A stretch of DNA of 64,000 nucleotides from Rhodococcus sovatensis. GTDB lineage: Bacteria; Actinomycetota; Actinomycetes; Mycobacteriales; Mycobacteriaceae. The notes beneath the pieces were generated by a model, which worked only from the letters and a program-made list of their open reading frames with translations, ran no database searches and was not told the origin of the DNA. A program made the position numbers and the translations under genes. The DNA lies in assembly GCF_037327425.1 (NCBI RefSeq), contig NZ_CP147846.1, positions 62,001 through 126,000 of the forward strand, written 5' to 3'. This document shows positions 44,377-54,950 of this stretch, one piece after another (the stretch's first letter is position 1; each line of letters starts with the position of its first letter).

Positions 44377-45050
44377 GTGCACGCATCGGTGTCATCACTT
44401 TTCCCGGGACTCTCGACGACGTCGACGCCTCCCGCGCAGTCACCCTCGCAGGCGGCGAGGCTGTCAGCTTGTGGCATGCCGACGCCGACTTGAAGAACGT
44501 CGACGCCATCGTCGTCCCCGGTGGGTTCTCCTACGGTGACTACCTACGCGCAGGCGCCATCGCCCGGTTTGCTCCCGTCATGGAATCGGTCGTGAAAGCA
44601 GCCGAGGGCGGCATGCCTGTGCTCGGTATCTGCAACGGATTTCAGGTGCTTTGTGAGGTCGGTTTGCTTCCGGGTGCCTTGACTCGCAACGAAGGATTGC
44701 ACTTCGTATGCCGTGACCAGTGGCTGAAGGTCGAGAACAGCGAAACCGCGTGGTCTTCGCGCTATGAAACCGGTGCCGAGATCCTCATCCCGGTCAAGAA
44801 CGCCGAGGGCCGCTTCCAGGCGTCGAAGGATGTCCTGGACGAGCTGGAAGGTGAGGGCCGGGTGGTTTTCCGCTACAGCGGAACCAACCCGAACGGATCC
44901 CAGCGAGACATCGCCGGCATCTCTTCGGCCAACGGGCGCGTCGTGGGACTCATGCCTCACCCCGAGCACGCGACCGAGCCACTCACCGGCCCGAGCGACG
45001 ACGGTCTCGGCATCTTCTACTCGGCATTGGACGCCATCGTCTCCGCCTGA
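44373..45050 (+). CDS. purQ: Phosphoribosylformylglycinamidine synthase, PurQ glutaminase subunit
   Basis: Class I glutaminase that supplies ammonia to PurL. The 225-residue protein has the nucleophile Cys in LGICNGFQ, the PGGFSYGDYLRAGA loop and catalytic His/Glu in LMPHPEHAT. It overlaps purS by four bases. purL itself lies about 5 kb downstream, separated by other genes and an insertion sequence. Confidence 0.97.
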   Translation: MSARIGVITFPGTLDDVDASRAVTLAGGEAVSLWHADADLKNVDAIVVPGGFSYGDYLRAGAIARFAPVMESVVKAAEGGMPVLGICNGFQVLCEVGLLPGALTRNEGLHFVCRDQWLKVENSETAWSSRYETGAEILIPVKNAEGRFQASKDVLDELEGEGRVVFRYSGTNPNGSQRDIAGISSANGRVVGLMPHPEHATEPLTGPSDDGLGIFYSALDAIVSA

Positions 45051-45080
45051 CGTGTCGGTAGCTCGGGCTAGTCTGCCGAC

Positions 45081-45431
45081 ATGACTCTGACACTTGGCAT
45101 GATCACGATGGATTCCCTGGACCCCGGCCCGCTCGCGCGGTGGTGGGCCGAGCAGACCGGCGGCGAGATCGTCGAGGAGAACGAGGGTTGGTTCTACGTC
45201 GTCGCTCTCGCCGGGGCCCCGTATCGGCTTGCGTTTCAGAAGACCGACGATCCGACGCCCGGCAAGAACCGTATCCATATGGATCTGACGACGGCCGATC
45301 TGGACAGCGAACTCGCTCGGCTCGTCGAAGCGGGTGCGTCGGAAAAAGAACAGCACACCATGGGTGACTTCAGGTGGGTCACGCTGGCCGACCCGGACGG
45401 CAACGTCTTCTGTATATCGGGTATGCACTAG
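45081..45431 (+). CDS. VOC-superfamily (glyoxalase/bleomycin-resistance-like) protein
   Basis: A 116-residue protein of the vicinal-oxygen-chelate fold. One repeat pair is visible: LGMITMDSLDPGPLARWWAEQTGG at the start and WVTLADPDGNVFCISGMH at the end, the typical closing strand. RIHMDLTTADLDSE lies in the middle. No substrate can be given. It sits 30 bp after purQ and ends three bases before the convergent gene. Confidence 0.85.
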   Translation: MTLTLGMITMDSLDPGPLARWWAEQTGGEIVEENEGWFYVVALAGAPYRLAFQKTDDPTPGKNRIHMDLTTADLDSELARLVEAGASEKEQHTMGDFRWVTLADPDGNVFCISGMH

Positions 45432-45434
45432 CCC

Positions 45435-46331
45435 TCATCGGTCCGCGAGTTCGACGAGTGTGTCTGCGAAGATTCCGTTCGGGGTGATCTCATCTCGATC
45501 GGACACTTGGCAGAATTCGCCGTCCCTCCAGAAGAACACATCTCGTGACAGCGGGTTCGGGGTGTTCTTGGACAACGCCTGTGCAAGACCTACCAAAAGC
45601 TCTGTCGCCTGCGTGATCTCGTCGAGATCGCGCGGGCGGTAGTAGTCGATCTCGTACGCGTTCGGAATGGCGAACAGCACGCCGAACGGTGCCTCTCCCA
45701 GATGGTTTGCGATGAGGGTGGGCATGTCGGCAATCTTCGACGCCAGGTAGATCGAGTCGCCCCGCTGCACTTCGATGGCTATGCCGTCCTTGACCATGGC
45801 TTCAGATGTGTCGAATGCCATCGCACCGGTGTTCTCGCGGCCGAATGCCCACGCAGCCTCCATGTCTCGGTTCTTCAGGTATCGATCCGACAGGGTCAAG
45901 GCGAGGTCTGGAAACGTCAGATTGAGCACTCGCCTCGGTGAATCCTGCGTGTCCACCAGCGGCCGAGAGTATTGATGCTCTTCGGTATCCCGAAGGATGC
46001 CCAAGGGCACGACGCGCTCACGGAGGCGCATGTAGAACTCGTCGTCGGGAAGGCCCAGCACGTAGTCCGGATCGCTGAGTTTCTGCGACTCGATCATGAT
46101 TTTCACGTGCGCTTCGATGATGTCGTCCCAATGTCGGCGTTGCGCGTTTCGGCACCGTTCGACCAGGTTGTCCAGTCCCATGTAGCCATCGGAGCCGGAC
46201 TTCAAGGTCATGGCGTCGACCTTCGTCACCTTGACGCCGTGCCGTTCGAACGCGGCGATCACCTTCCTGCGGATCAACGCGACGGTTGTTGCGTACGAGG
46301 CCTGCTCGGCCAACGACGATTCGAATTTCAC
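45435..46331 (-). CDS. Conserved hypothetical protein, unrecognised
   Basis: A soluble protein of 298 residues that I cannot place in a family. It is mixed alpha/beta, with no signal peptide or membrane segment, and has notable stretches such as WDDIIEAHVKIMIESQKLSD and FGVLFAIPNAYEIDYYRPRDLDEI. The GTG at 46331 is chosen because GGAGGA stands three bases before it; the frame is open 37 codons further but that part would overlap the divergent aminopeptidase start. Confidence 0.75.
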   Translation of the reverse strand: MKFESSLAEQASYATTVALIRRKVIAAFERHGVKVTKVDAMTLKSGSDGYMGLDNLVERCRNAQRRHWDDIIEAHVKIMIESQKLSDPDYVLGLPDDEFYMRLRERVVPLGILRDTEEHQYSRPLVDTQDSPRRVLNLTFPDLALTLSDRYLKNRDMEAAWAFGRENTGAMAFDTSEAMVKDGIAIEVQRGDSIYLASKIADMPTLIANHLGEAPFGVLFAIPNAYEIDYYRPRDLDEITQATELLVGLAQALSKNTPNPLSRDVFFWRDGEFCQVSDRDEITPNGIFADTLVELADR

Positions 46332-46407
46332 TGTTCCTCCGAAGTTCAATGGACTTGGTTCTGTGCTCCTTGGTCTGTTCGACGCAGCAACTGACACAAT
46401 GGTTCCC

Positions 46408-47676
46408 ATGTCGTCCAACGCGTCTGCTGCCGGTCTGTGCAATTTCGTCGATGTGTCACCCTCGCCGTTCCATGTGTGTCGGACGGTGTCGGTGCAGCTC
46501 GAGGAGGTGGGATTCGTTCGCGTCGACGAAACCGACGCGTGGCCGACCGAGGCCGGGCGTTACTACCTCATCCGCGGCGGATCCCTCGTCGCGTGGAGCA
46601 CCGAAAGCTCTGGACCGTTCCGTATCGTCGGCGGTCATACCGACAGTCCGAACTTGCGGGTCAAGCAGCATCCAGATCTCGAGTCCGCAGGCTGGCAGAT
46701 GGTCGGCCTCGAACCATACGGCGGTGCATGGCTGAACTCGTGGCTCGATCGCGATCTCGGAGTTTCCGGTCGACTGAGCGTTCGTGACGGCAACGGCTTG
46801 CGTGAGGTTCTCGTCAAGGTCGACGAACCGATCCTGCGGGTACCCCAGTTGGCGATTCATCTGTCCGAGGACCGCAAAGGTGTCACCCTCGATCCGCAGC
46901 GCCACGTCAATGCTGTGTGGGGCGTGGGGAATTCGCCCCGGTCGTTCTTGGGATACGTTGCCGAACGTGAAGGAGTCGACCCGTCGGCAGTGCTGGGGTG
47001 GGAATTGATGACGCACGATCTCGCTCCGAGCGCGGTGGTCGGAGTCGAATCCGAATTGGTCAGTGCGCCGCGCCTGGACAATCAGGGGACCTGCTACGCC
47101 GGAACTCAGGCTTTGATTGCAGCAGTGCAGAATCCGACTGCGGTGACACCTGTCCTCGCGCTGTTCGATCACGAGGAAGTCGGCAGTATGTCCGACCGCG
47201 GGGCATTTTCGGACCTGTTGAACACGGTGCTCGAGCGCATCGTTCTCGGACGCGGCGGTGGGCGTGAGGAATTCCTGCGAACCATGGCCGGTTCCGTCTG
47301 CGCATCCGGGGACATGGCACACGCGACGCACCCGAATTATCCGGACCGGCACGAGCCCGCCCATCGCATCGAACTGGGCGGCGGACCGGTACTGAAGGTG
47401 AATCAGAACCTCAGGTATGCAACGGATTCGGCCGGTGCGGGCGCTTTTGCGCTGGCCTGCGATCAGGCGAACGTGCCGTTGCAGAGGTACGTCCATCGAG
47501 CCGATCTGCCCTGCGGGTCGACGATCGGGCCGATCACTGCGTCACGCACGGGATTGTCGACCGTCGATGTCGGCGCCGCTCAGTTGGCGATGCACAGCTC
47601 GCGCGAGCTGATGGGGGCGTCGGATGTCGCGGCGTACTCCGATGCACTCGGGGCTTTCCTCGCGCCGGCCGAGTAG
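46408..47676 (+). CDS. M18-family metalloaminopeptidase
   Basis: Dinuclear-metal aminopeptidase of 422 residues (ApeB/PepC of mycobacteria, related to aspartyl aminopeptidase). Landmarks: SPSPFHVC near the N-terminus, GGHTDSPNLRVK with the metal His and Asp, RLDNQGTCYAG, FDHEEVGSMSDRGA with the Asp and Glu-Glu site, and a late AMHSSRELMG His. The second in-frame Met is chosen because relatives begin there; ATG 46399 is three codons upstream. The stop is two bases before the IS630 target duplication, so the insertion left the gene intact. Confidence 0.93.
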   Translation: MSSNASAAGLCNFVDVSPSPFHVCRTVSVQLEEVGFVRVDETDAWPTEAGRYYLIRGGSLVAWSTESSGPFRIVGGHTDSPNLRVKQHPDLESAGWQMVGLEPYGGAWLNSWLDRDLGVSGRLSVRDGNGLREVLVKVDEPILRVPQLAIHLSEDRKGVTLDPQRHVNAVWGVGNSPRSFLGYVAEREGVDPSAVLGWELMTHDLAPSAVVGVESELVSAPRLDNQGTCYAGTQALIAAVQNPTAVTPVLALFDHEEVGSMSDRGAFSDLLNTVLERIVLGRGGGREEFLRTMAGSVCASGDMAHATHPNYPDRHEPAHRIELGGGPVLKVNQNLRYATDSAGAGAFALACDQANVPLQRYVHRADLPCGSTIGPITASRTGLSTVDVGAAQLAMHSSRELMGASDVAAYSDALGAFLAPAE

Positions 47677-48741
47677 CTAGTGGCTCGTGTTTGAAGTCGT
47701 TTTACGGGTCGCTTTCTTGAGGATTTCCTCCGGGGTTTTGGTCCAGACGAATGGTGTGGCGCGGGTGTTCCAGCCGTTGATGAACGCACGGATTTTCGAT
47801 GTCAGATCGGTGACGGAGGTGAAGACGCCGCGGCCGAGTGCTTGACGTTGGATGACCCCGAACCACACTTCGACGAGATTGAGCCACGACGCTGATGTCG
47901 GAGTGAAATGGACTGCGATGCGGGGGTTCTCGGCTAGCCAGGCTTTGACTTCGGGGGTCTTGTGGGTGGCGTAATTGTCGGCGATCAGGTGCAGCTCCTG
48001 GCTGGGGTAGGCCCGTGCGACCTGTTTGAGGAACGCCAGGTATTCGGTACTGCGGTGGCGCGGTTTGCAGGAGGCGGTGACCTTGCCGGTGGCGATATCG
48101 AGTGCTGCGAACAGTGTTGTGGTGCCATGTCGTTTGTAGTCGTGGGTGTGCCTCTCGACCGAACCGGGCTGCATCGGGAGCATCGGTTGGGTGCGGTCGA
48201 GGGCCTGGATCTGGGACTTTTCGTCCAGTGACAATACGATCGCGTTCTCGGGTGGATCGAGGTACAGACCGACGACATCGTGGACCTTGGCGACGAGCTC
48301 CGGGTCGGTGGAATATTTGAACGTCTCCGCCCGCCACGGCTGCACACCGTACTCACGCCAAGCGTTGGCTACAGCGTAGAAACTTATCCCGAGATGGTCG
48401 GCTAGCAACCTCGAACTCCAATGTGTGACACCGAGTTTCTTCGGTGGCGGCATCAACGTCGCTGTCACGATCGCCGAGTGATCGAGCGTCCGCGGCCGGC
48501 CCGATCGATGCAGGTCCGACAGGCCGTCGATGCCTCGTTCGCCGTACCGTCCACGCCAGGTGATCACCGTCGGACGCGAAACGCCGCACCTGCGTGCGAT
48601 CTCCGAATTCGACACCCCATCGGCGGCGAGCAACACGATCCTCGCCCGCAACGCCAACCCTGCAGGCGCGGTCGGTGCCCGCAAGATCGCTTCGAGCTTG
48701 TCCCTGTCGCCGTCGATCAACCCGAGAGGTGCGATTCGCAT
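47677..48741 (-). CDS. IS630-family transposase
   Basis: DDE transposase of 354 residues. An N-terminal helix-turn-helix (NSEIARRCGVSRPTVITWRGRYG) is followed by catalytic residues in LSLDEKSQIQALDRTQP (Asp), LIADNYATHK (Asp) and WLNLVEVWFG (Glu). The frame is intact. The stop codon TAG is completed outside the element: its TA is the target-site duplication and its G comes from the host flank. Confidence 0.94.
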   Translation of the reverse strand: MRIAPLGLIDGDRDKLEAILRAPTAPAGLALRARIVLLAADGVSNSEIARRCGVSRPTVITWRGRYGERGIDGLSDLHRSGRPRTLDHSAIVTATLMPPPKKLGVTHWSSRLLADHLGISFYAVANAWREYGVQPWRAETFKYSTDPELVAKVHDVVGLYLDPPENAIVLSLDEKSQIQALDRTQPMLPMQPGSVERHTHDYKRHGTTTLFAALDIATGKVTASCKPRHRSTEYLAFLKQVARAYPSQELHLIADNYATHKTPEVKAWLAENPRIAVHFTPTSASWLNLVEVWFGVIQRQALGRGVFTSVTDLTSKIRAFINGWNTRATPFVWTKTPEEILKKATRKTTSNTSH

Positions 48742-48791
48742 CCCTCATTTTCGCATCCCGACACTGTCAAACCAATTCAAACACGCGACAC
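47680..48791 (-). mobile_element. IS630-family insertion sequence (1,112 bp)
   Basis: Imperfect inverted repeats (GTGGCTCGTGTTTGAA on the left, GTGTCGCGTGTTTGAA read from the right) bound the element, and TA duplications flank it at 47678-47679 and 48792-48793. TA targeting is the hallmark of IS630/mariner elements. It sits between the aminopeptidase gene and the phosphorylase gene, and looks complete. Confidence 0.93.
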
Positions 48792-48800
48792 TAGGACCAG

Positions 48801-48856
48801 TTTTGCCGAGCATGGACCCCTGCTAGCTTCCGAGCAGGAGTCCACGCTCGGCAAAA
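48801..48856. repeat. 56-bp near-perfect palindrome
   Basis: The outer arms TTTTGCCGAGCATGGAC and GTCCACGCTCGGCAAAA differ at one position; an inner stem CCTGCT/AGCAGG lies within. It is six bases before the phosphorylase stop side and seven bases from the IS630 duplication. The flanks are A-rich after the stem on both strands, so it is not a classic intrinsic terminator, though it may still end the phosphorylase transcript. Confidence 0.85.
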
Positions 48857-48862
48857 AGCGTG

Positions 48863-49636
48863 CTAGCTCGACAACTGGGGCTCCAACCGCAGGCACGCAT
48901 CGGCGGCGAGCCAGAACAGCTGCTCGCGGACGCTGCCGGCCTTGGTCCAGCCGCGGTGCTCCCAGTCGGCGGCCAAAGAATCGCCCGCGTACAGCAGCTG
49001 TGCGAACCGCACCCCGCGGTACTTCGCGACCGCACAGAACGCAGACGCCTCCATGTCGACCGTCAGGCACCCTTCCTCGACCCGCCGCGACACTCGGCTG
49101 CGGGTTTCGCGGTACAGCGCATCGGTCGTCCACGATCGGCCCGTAACGTGATCGATTCCGGCCTCGGTCAGCACCTGCTGGAGCACCGTGACCCCGTCCG
49201 GGTCGGCGTCGACGACACGTCCCGGCGCCAGGTAGTGGAACGACGTGCCCTCGTCACGAACCGCACTGTCGACGACCATGACGTGGCCCATCCCTAGCTG
49301 ATCGGTCAGCGCTCCCGCACCGCCGACGGCCACGAATTCCGAGCATCCGAGCGCGATGGCCTCTTCGAGGAACAGCGCTGCAAGGGGCGCGCCGACGCCT
49401 GGATGGAACACTGCGAGCCGCTCGCCGCCGCGCTCGATCTCGTACACGGGATGTTCACCGTGCTCGGACCGCAGGATCGACAGCACTCGTGCCCGACCCT
49501 GACCGGCTATGGATTCGATCACTTCGGCAAAGAAGCACACGACGGCCTTGCTGGGGATATCGACACCCTTGACCACCATTTGAGGCGTCAGGACGCCCGG
49601 AAAGGCCAGATCGTTCTCCGTCAGTGCAATGTCCAC
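48863..49636 (-). CDS. Nucleoside phosphorylase (PNP/UDP family)
   Basis: A 257-residue enzyme of the PNP_UDP_1 superfamily that splits nucleosides with phosphate. Landmarks: FHPGVGAPLAALFLEEAIALG, VGGAGALTD, RDEGTSFHYL, the ribose-binding VDMEASAF and LLYAGDSLA. The pattern is closest to uridine phosphorylase-like proteins; the exact base is uncertain. The GTG start is divergent from purL by about 90 bp, fitting a salvage counterpart to purine synthesis. Confidence 0.85.
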   Translation of the reverse strand: MDIALTENDLAFPGVLTPQMVVKGVDIPSKAVVCFFAEVIESIAGQGRARVLSILRSEHGEHPVYEIERGGERLAVFHPGVGAPLAALFLEEAIALGCSEFVAVGGAGALTDQLGMGHVMVVDSAVRDEGTSFHYLAPGRVVDADPDGVTVLQQVLTEAGIDHVTGRSWTTDALYRETRSRVSRRVEEGCLTVDMEASAFCAVAKYRGVRFAQLLYAGDSLAADWEHRGWTKAGSVREQLFWLAADACLRLEPQLSS

Positions 49637-49728
49637 GCAGGTATGTTCGCATGCTCACTTTGGGGCCTGTCGCCCTGCACGGATAGACTCCCACTGGCAT
49701 TTCGCTCCAGGAAGGGACCCCACTCCTC

Positions 49729-52020
<2,292 letters not shown>

Positions 52021-52024
52021 GTCT

Positions 52025-53851
52025 GTGTCCACGGGAGAGGCTTCGGAGACCCCGGAGGCATCGGAAGCTCCGAAGGCCCGGCGGGCAGGCACCGAGACGG
52101 TCGAGCACGAACACACGCACCACCGTCATGCTCTCGATTTCGCCGTACCCTCTCCCGGCAAGCATCCCTTCGTCATGTGGCTGTGGGGGCTGCTCCAGCT
52201 CGACTTCACCGGTATCGCGTTCGGCGCCCTGTTCTTCTGTTGGTCTCTGACACCGTCGTTGCTGCCGCGAGATTGGCTGTTTCAGGGGCTGATCGGCGGT
52301 ATCAATGCCGCGATCGGGTACGGCTTCGGCGTCGCAGTGGGGTGGGCGGTGCGACGATGGTTCCTGGCGAGCAAGTCGTGGTGGCCGCTGCCGCGGAGGG
52401 TCGAACTGCGGATCAAGTACGCCATTCCTCCGATTGCGGCGCTGGCAGCTCTGTACATGCTCTTCCTGTCCGCGGGCTGGCAACGAGAGCTCGCGGAGCT
52501 GATGGACGCCGAAGGCACCACCACTACTGGATACTTCCGCACCGGCGCTCTCAGTATTGCTGTTGGGGCACTGTCGATCTCGGCGACGCGTGTGCTGCGA
52601 GATCTGGTTCGTTTCGTGGCCCGTCAGATCAACCGGGTCGTCAAGATGCCTCGCGAGGTCGCCAACGTCATCGGCGTCGTGCTGGTTCTTGTGCTCGTCA
52701 TCGCGCTCGTTCAGGGCGTACTGCTGCGCGCTGTCTCCGACGTCACCAACTCGGCTTTCAGCCTGCAGAACAACGAAACTCGTGAGGGCGTAGAACAACC
52801 GGCCAGGTCCGAACGTTCGGGTAGTCCAGAATCTTCGGCGCCGTGGGACACACTCGGTTTCGAGGGACGCAACTTCGTCGCCAGCGGTCTCAGTGCCGAG
52901 GAAATTTCCGACGGGCTCGGCAGACCTGCGCTCGAGCCGATTCGTGTTTACTCCGGTCTGGAGACCGCTGGGACGCAGGATGAGCGACTCGACATCGTCG
53001 TGCGAGAACTCGAACGAACCGGCGCCTTCCAACGACAAGCCCTGGTCGTAGTTCCCACGACCGGTACCGGGTGGGTCAACCCGACCGCGATCGAGGCCGA
53101 AGAGCTGATGTTCGGCGGAGACGTCGCCACCGTCGCCGCGCAGTACTCGTACTTGCCGAGCTGGATATCTTTCCTCGCGGAGCGCGAAAAAGCAGCAGAA
53201 GCCGGAAAGGCGCTCATCGACAAGGTTCGCGCGCGCTGGCTGCAGGAACCGGAGGAGACGCGTCCGCGCCTGTACGTGTACGGCGAAAGCCTCGGCACTC
53301 AGTCCGGTGAGGGCGCGTTCGACGGTCTGGCCGAGATCCGCGACAGCGTCGACGGTGTCCTGTGGGTCGGCCCACCGAACGCGAACCGACTGTGGGGGCA
53401 GTTCGTCACCCGCCGCGACCCTGGTAGCCCCGAGGTGCGGCCCGTCTACGCCGATGGGCTCGTCGTCCGATTCGCCGACAACTCGTCGGGCATCCCGCCC
53501 GAGGGCGAGCCGTGGCTCAGTCCGCGAGTCCTGTACGTGCAACACGCGTCGGATCCTGTGGTCTGGTGGTCGCCCGATCTGCTGTTCTCCCGTCCCGACT
53601 GGCTGTCCGAAGCCCCGGGGCCGGATCGACTGCCGGACATGCGCTGGTTCCCGATCGTCACGTTCTGGCAGGTCGCCGCAGACCTCACGAACGCCGCGGG
53701 AGTCCCCGACGGGCACGGCCACAATTACGGAACGCTCGTGCTCGACGGATGGGTCGCGATCGCCGCACCGGAAGGTTGGACGGACGAGGACACCGAGAAG
53801 GTTCGCGCCGTCATGGACGAGTACGCGGGCCGGGACGGCCCGGAGAAGTGA
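52025..53851 (+). CDS. Membrane-anchored alpha/beta-hydrolase
   Basis: A 608-residue protein with a variable charged N-terminus, four to five hydrophobic segments (about 45-245), and a C-terminal alpha/beta-hydrolase domain with the nucleophile in YVYGESLGTQSGEGAF. The layout fits the actinobacterial Abhydrolase_9 family; lipids or cell-wall esters are plausible substrates but unproven. The GTG start is four bases after the purL stop. Its own stop overlaps the CPBP protease start (GTGA). Confidence 0.85.
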   Translation: MSTGEASETPEASEAPKARRAGTETVEHEHTHHRHALDFAVPSPGKHPFVMWLWGLLQLDFTGIAFGALFFCWSLTPSLLPRDWLFQGLIGGINAAIGYGFGVAVGWAVRRWFLASKSWWPLPRRVELRIKYAIPPIAALAALYMLFLSAGWQRELAELMDAEGTTTTGYFRTGALSIAVGALSISATRVLRDLVRFVARQINRVVKMPREVANVIGVVLVLVLVIALVQGVLLRAVSDVTNSAFSLQNNETREGVEQPARSERSGSPESSAPWDTLGFEGRNFVASGLSAEEISDGLGRPALEPIRVYSGLETAGTQDERLDIVVRELERTGAFQRQALVVVPTTGTGWVNPTAIEAEELMFGGDVATVAAQYSYLPSWISFLAEREKAAEAGKALIDKVRARWLQEPEETRPRLYVYGESLGTQSGEGAFDGLAEIRDSVDGVLWVGPPNANRLWGQFVTRRDPGSPEVRPVYADGLVVRFADNSSGIPPEGEPWLSPRVLYVQHASDPVVWWSPDLLFSRPDWLSEAPGPDRLPDMRWFPIVTFWQVAADLTNAAGVPDGHGHNYGTLVLDGWVAIAAPEGWTDEDTEKVRAVMDEYAGRDGPEK

Positions 53852-54435
53852 AAGCCCTCGTGCTCGGTGCAGTGACGACGGCGTGGAGCGGTGCTGTCGT
53901 CCCTCATCTGGCGCTTTCCGACCGCAGTCGCGCAGTCGTGAACGCAGCTTTCGGGGTATCGCTCGTCGCTGTCACCCGAGCACCTCTCGGCCTGAAAAAC
54001 TGGAGAAGCGGTCTGGCGTGGGGTCTCGGCGCCGCGGCGGTGCCCGTCGTGGGATCGGCGGTGGTCGCGTCCGTCCCGGCGCTGGCTCAGCGGGTTCGAC
54101 CGTCGGACGACGACCTGGCCGAGTGGGTGCTGCTGCGGATACCCGTCGGAACGGTAGTGGCAGAGGAGTTGGTGTTCCGCAGCGTCTTCGATGCGGTGGC
54201 ACCCACGTTGTCGCCGATCTTCTTCGGGCTGTGGCACATTCACCCGGCTCGTGCGGCCGGAGATTCGGTGCTCGGGACGGTCGTCGGCACTGCCCTGGCG
54301 GGAGGGGTGTTCTCGTGCCTGCGTCGGCGAAGCGGCAGTGTGCTGGCGCCCGCTCTGCTGCACTACGCGGTGAATGCGTCGGGTGCAGTGTTGGCTGCGC
54401 GACGCACCGGCCCTGCAGCCCTGGTCCTAGGCTGA
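53848..54435 (+). CDS. CPBP-family intramembrane glutamic protease
   Basis: A 195-residue polytopic membrane protein with the three type II CAAX/CPBP motifs: VAEELVFRSVF (EExxxR), FFGLWHIHP (FxxxH) and LLHYAVNASG (HxxxN). Members cleave membrane proteins; the target here is unknown. It is translationally coupled to the hydrolase gene, a hint that the two act together at the membrane. Confidence 0.87.
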   Translation: MKALVLGAVTTAWSGAVVPHLALSDRSRAVVNAAFGVSLVAVTRAPLGLKNWRSGLAWGLGAAAVPVVGSAVVASVPALAQRVRPSDDDLAEWVLLRIPVGTVVAEELVFRSVFDAVAPTLSPIFFGLWHIHPARAAGDSVLGTVVGTALAGGVFSCLRRRSGSVLAPALLHYAVNASGAVLAARRTGPAALVLG

Positions 54436-54440
54436 TCCGC

Positions 54441-54827
54441 ATGGCTCCGAGCAAGACCGTGACCCCTGAACAAGTCCGAGCGGCCGTGCTCGCCGTCTCG
54501 GAGTGGGTGCGCGACGGTTCGCGCGACGCCCCGCCCCGCGCCGCCCTGGCCGATGCTGTCCGCACCACCGCCCGCACACTCGCTCAGAGTGCGCCCGGTT
54601 CAAGCGTGGAGGTGCGCGTACCGCCGTTCGTGGCAGTCCAGTGCATTCCAGGACCGCGACATACCCGTGGGACGCCGCCGAACGTCGTCGAGACCGATCC
54701 GCGCACCTGGCTCGAGGTCGCCACAGGAGTTCGAGAGTTCGACGACGCACTGAAAGACGGGTCGATCACCGCGTCGGGAAGCCGCGCGAGCGAAGTGGGG
54801 CATTGGCTGCCGATCCTTCGCGCCTGA
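54441..54827 (+). CDS. Sterol carrier protein-like (SCP family) protein
   Basis: A 128-residue soluble protein matching the bacterial SCP-like family found next to purF in mycobacteria. Features: helical N-terminus with TPEQVRAAVLAVSEWV, SSVEVRVPPFVAVQCIPGPRHTRGTPPNVVE, and a final ASGSRASEVGHWLPIL. Ligand unknown. Starts five bases after the CPBP gene and so probably shares its transcript. Confidence 0.8.
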   Translation: MAPSKTVTPEQVRAAVLAVSEWVRDGSRDAPPRAALADAVRTTARTLAQSAPGSSVEVRVPPFVAVQCIPGPRHTRGTPPNVVETDPRTWLEVATGVREFDDALKDGSITASGSRASEVGHWLPILRA

Positions 54828-54950
54828 GCGACACATGGACGGCAGATGGCCGACTCGGGAATGGAAGAACGCCCACGATGCGTTGCTACGCCCTGACGGC
54901 CAGTAGACTAGGCCGTGCCCCCCGCCCCGGCCCCCTTAGGGAGCAGTGCT

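Noticed and set aside
53307..54440. Long frame running through the hydrolase and protease genes into the SCP-like gene
   Set aside because: Arg/Ser-rich shadow sequence; the three real genes have motifs and coupled start/stop overlaps.
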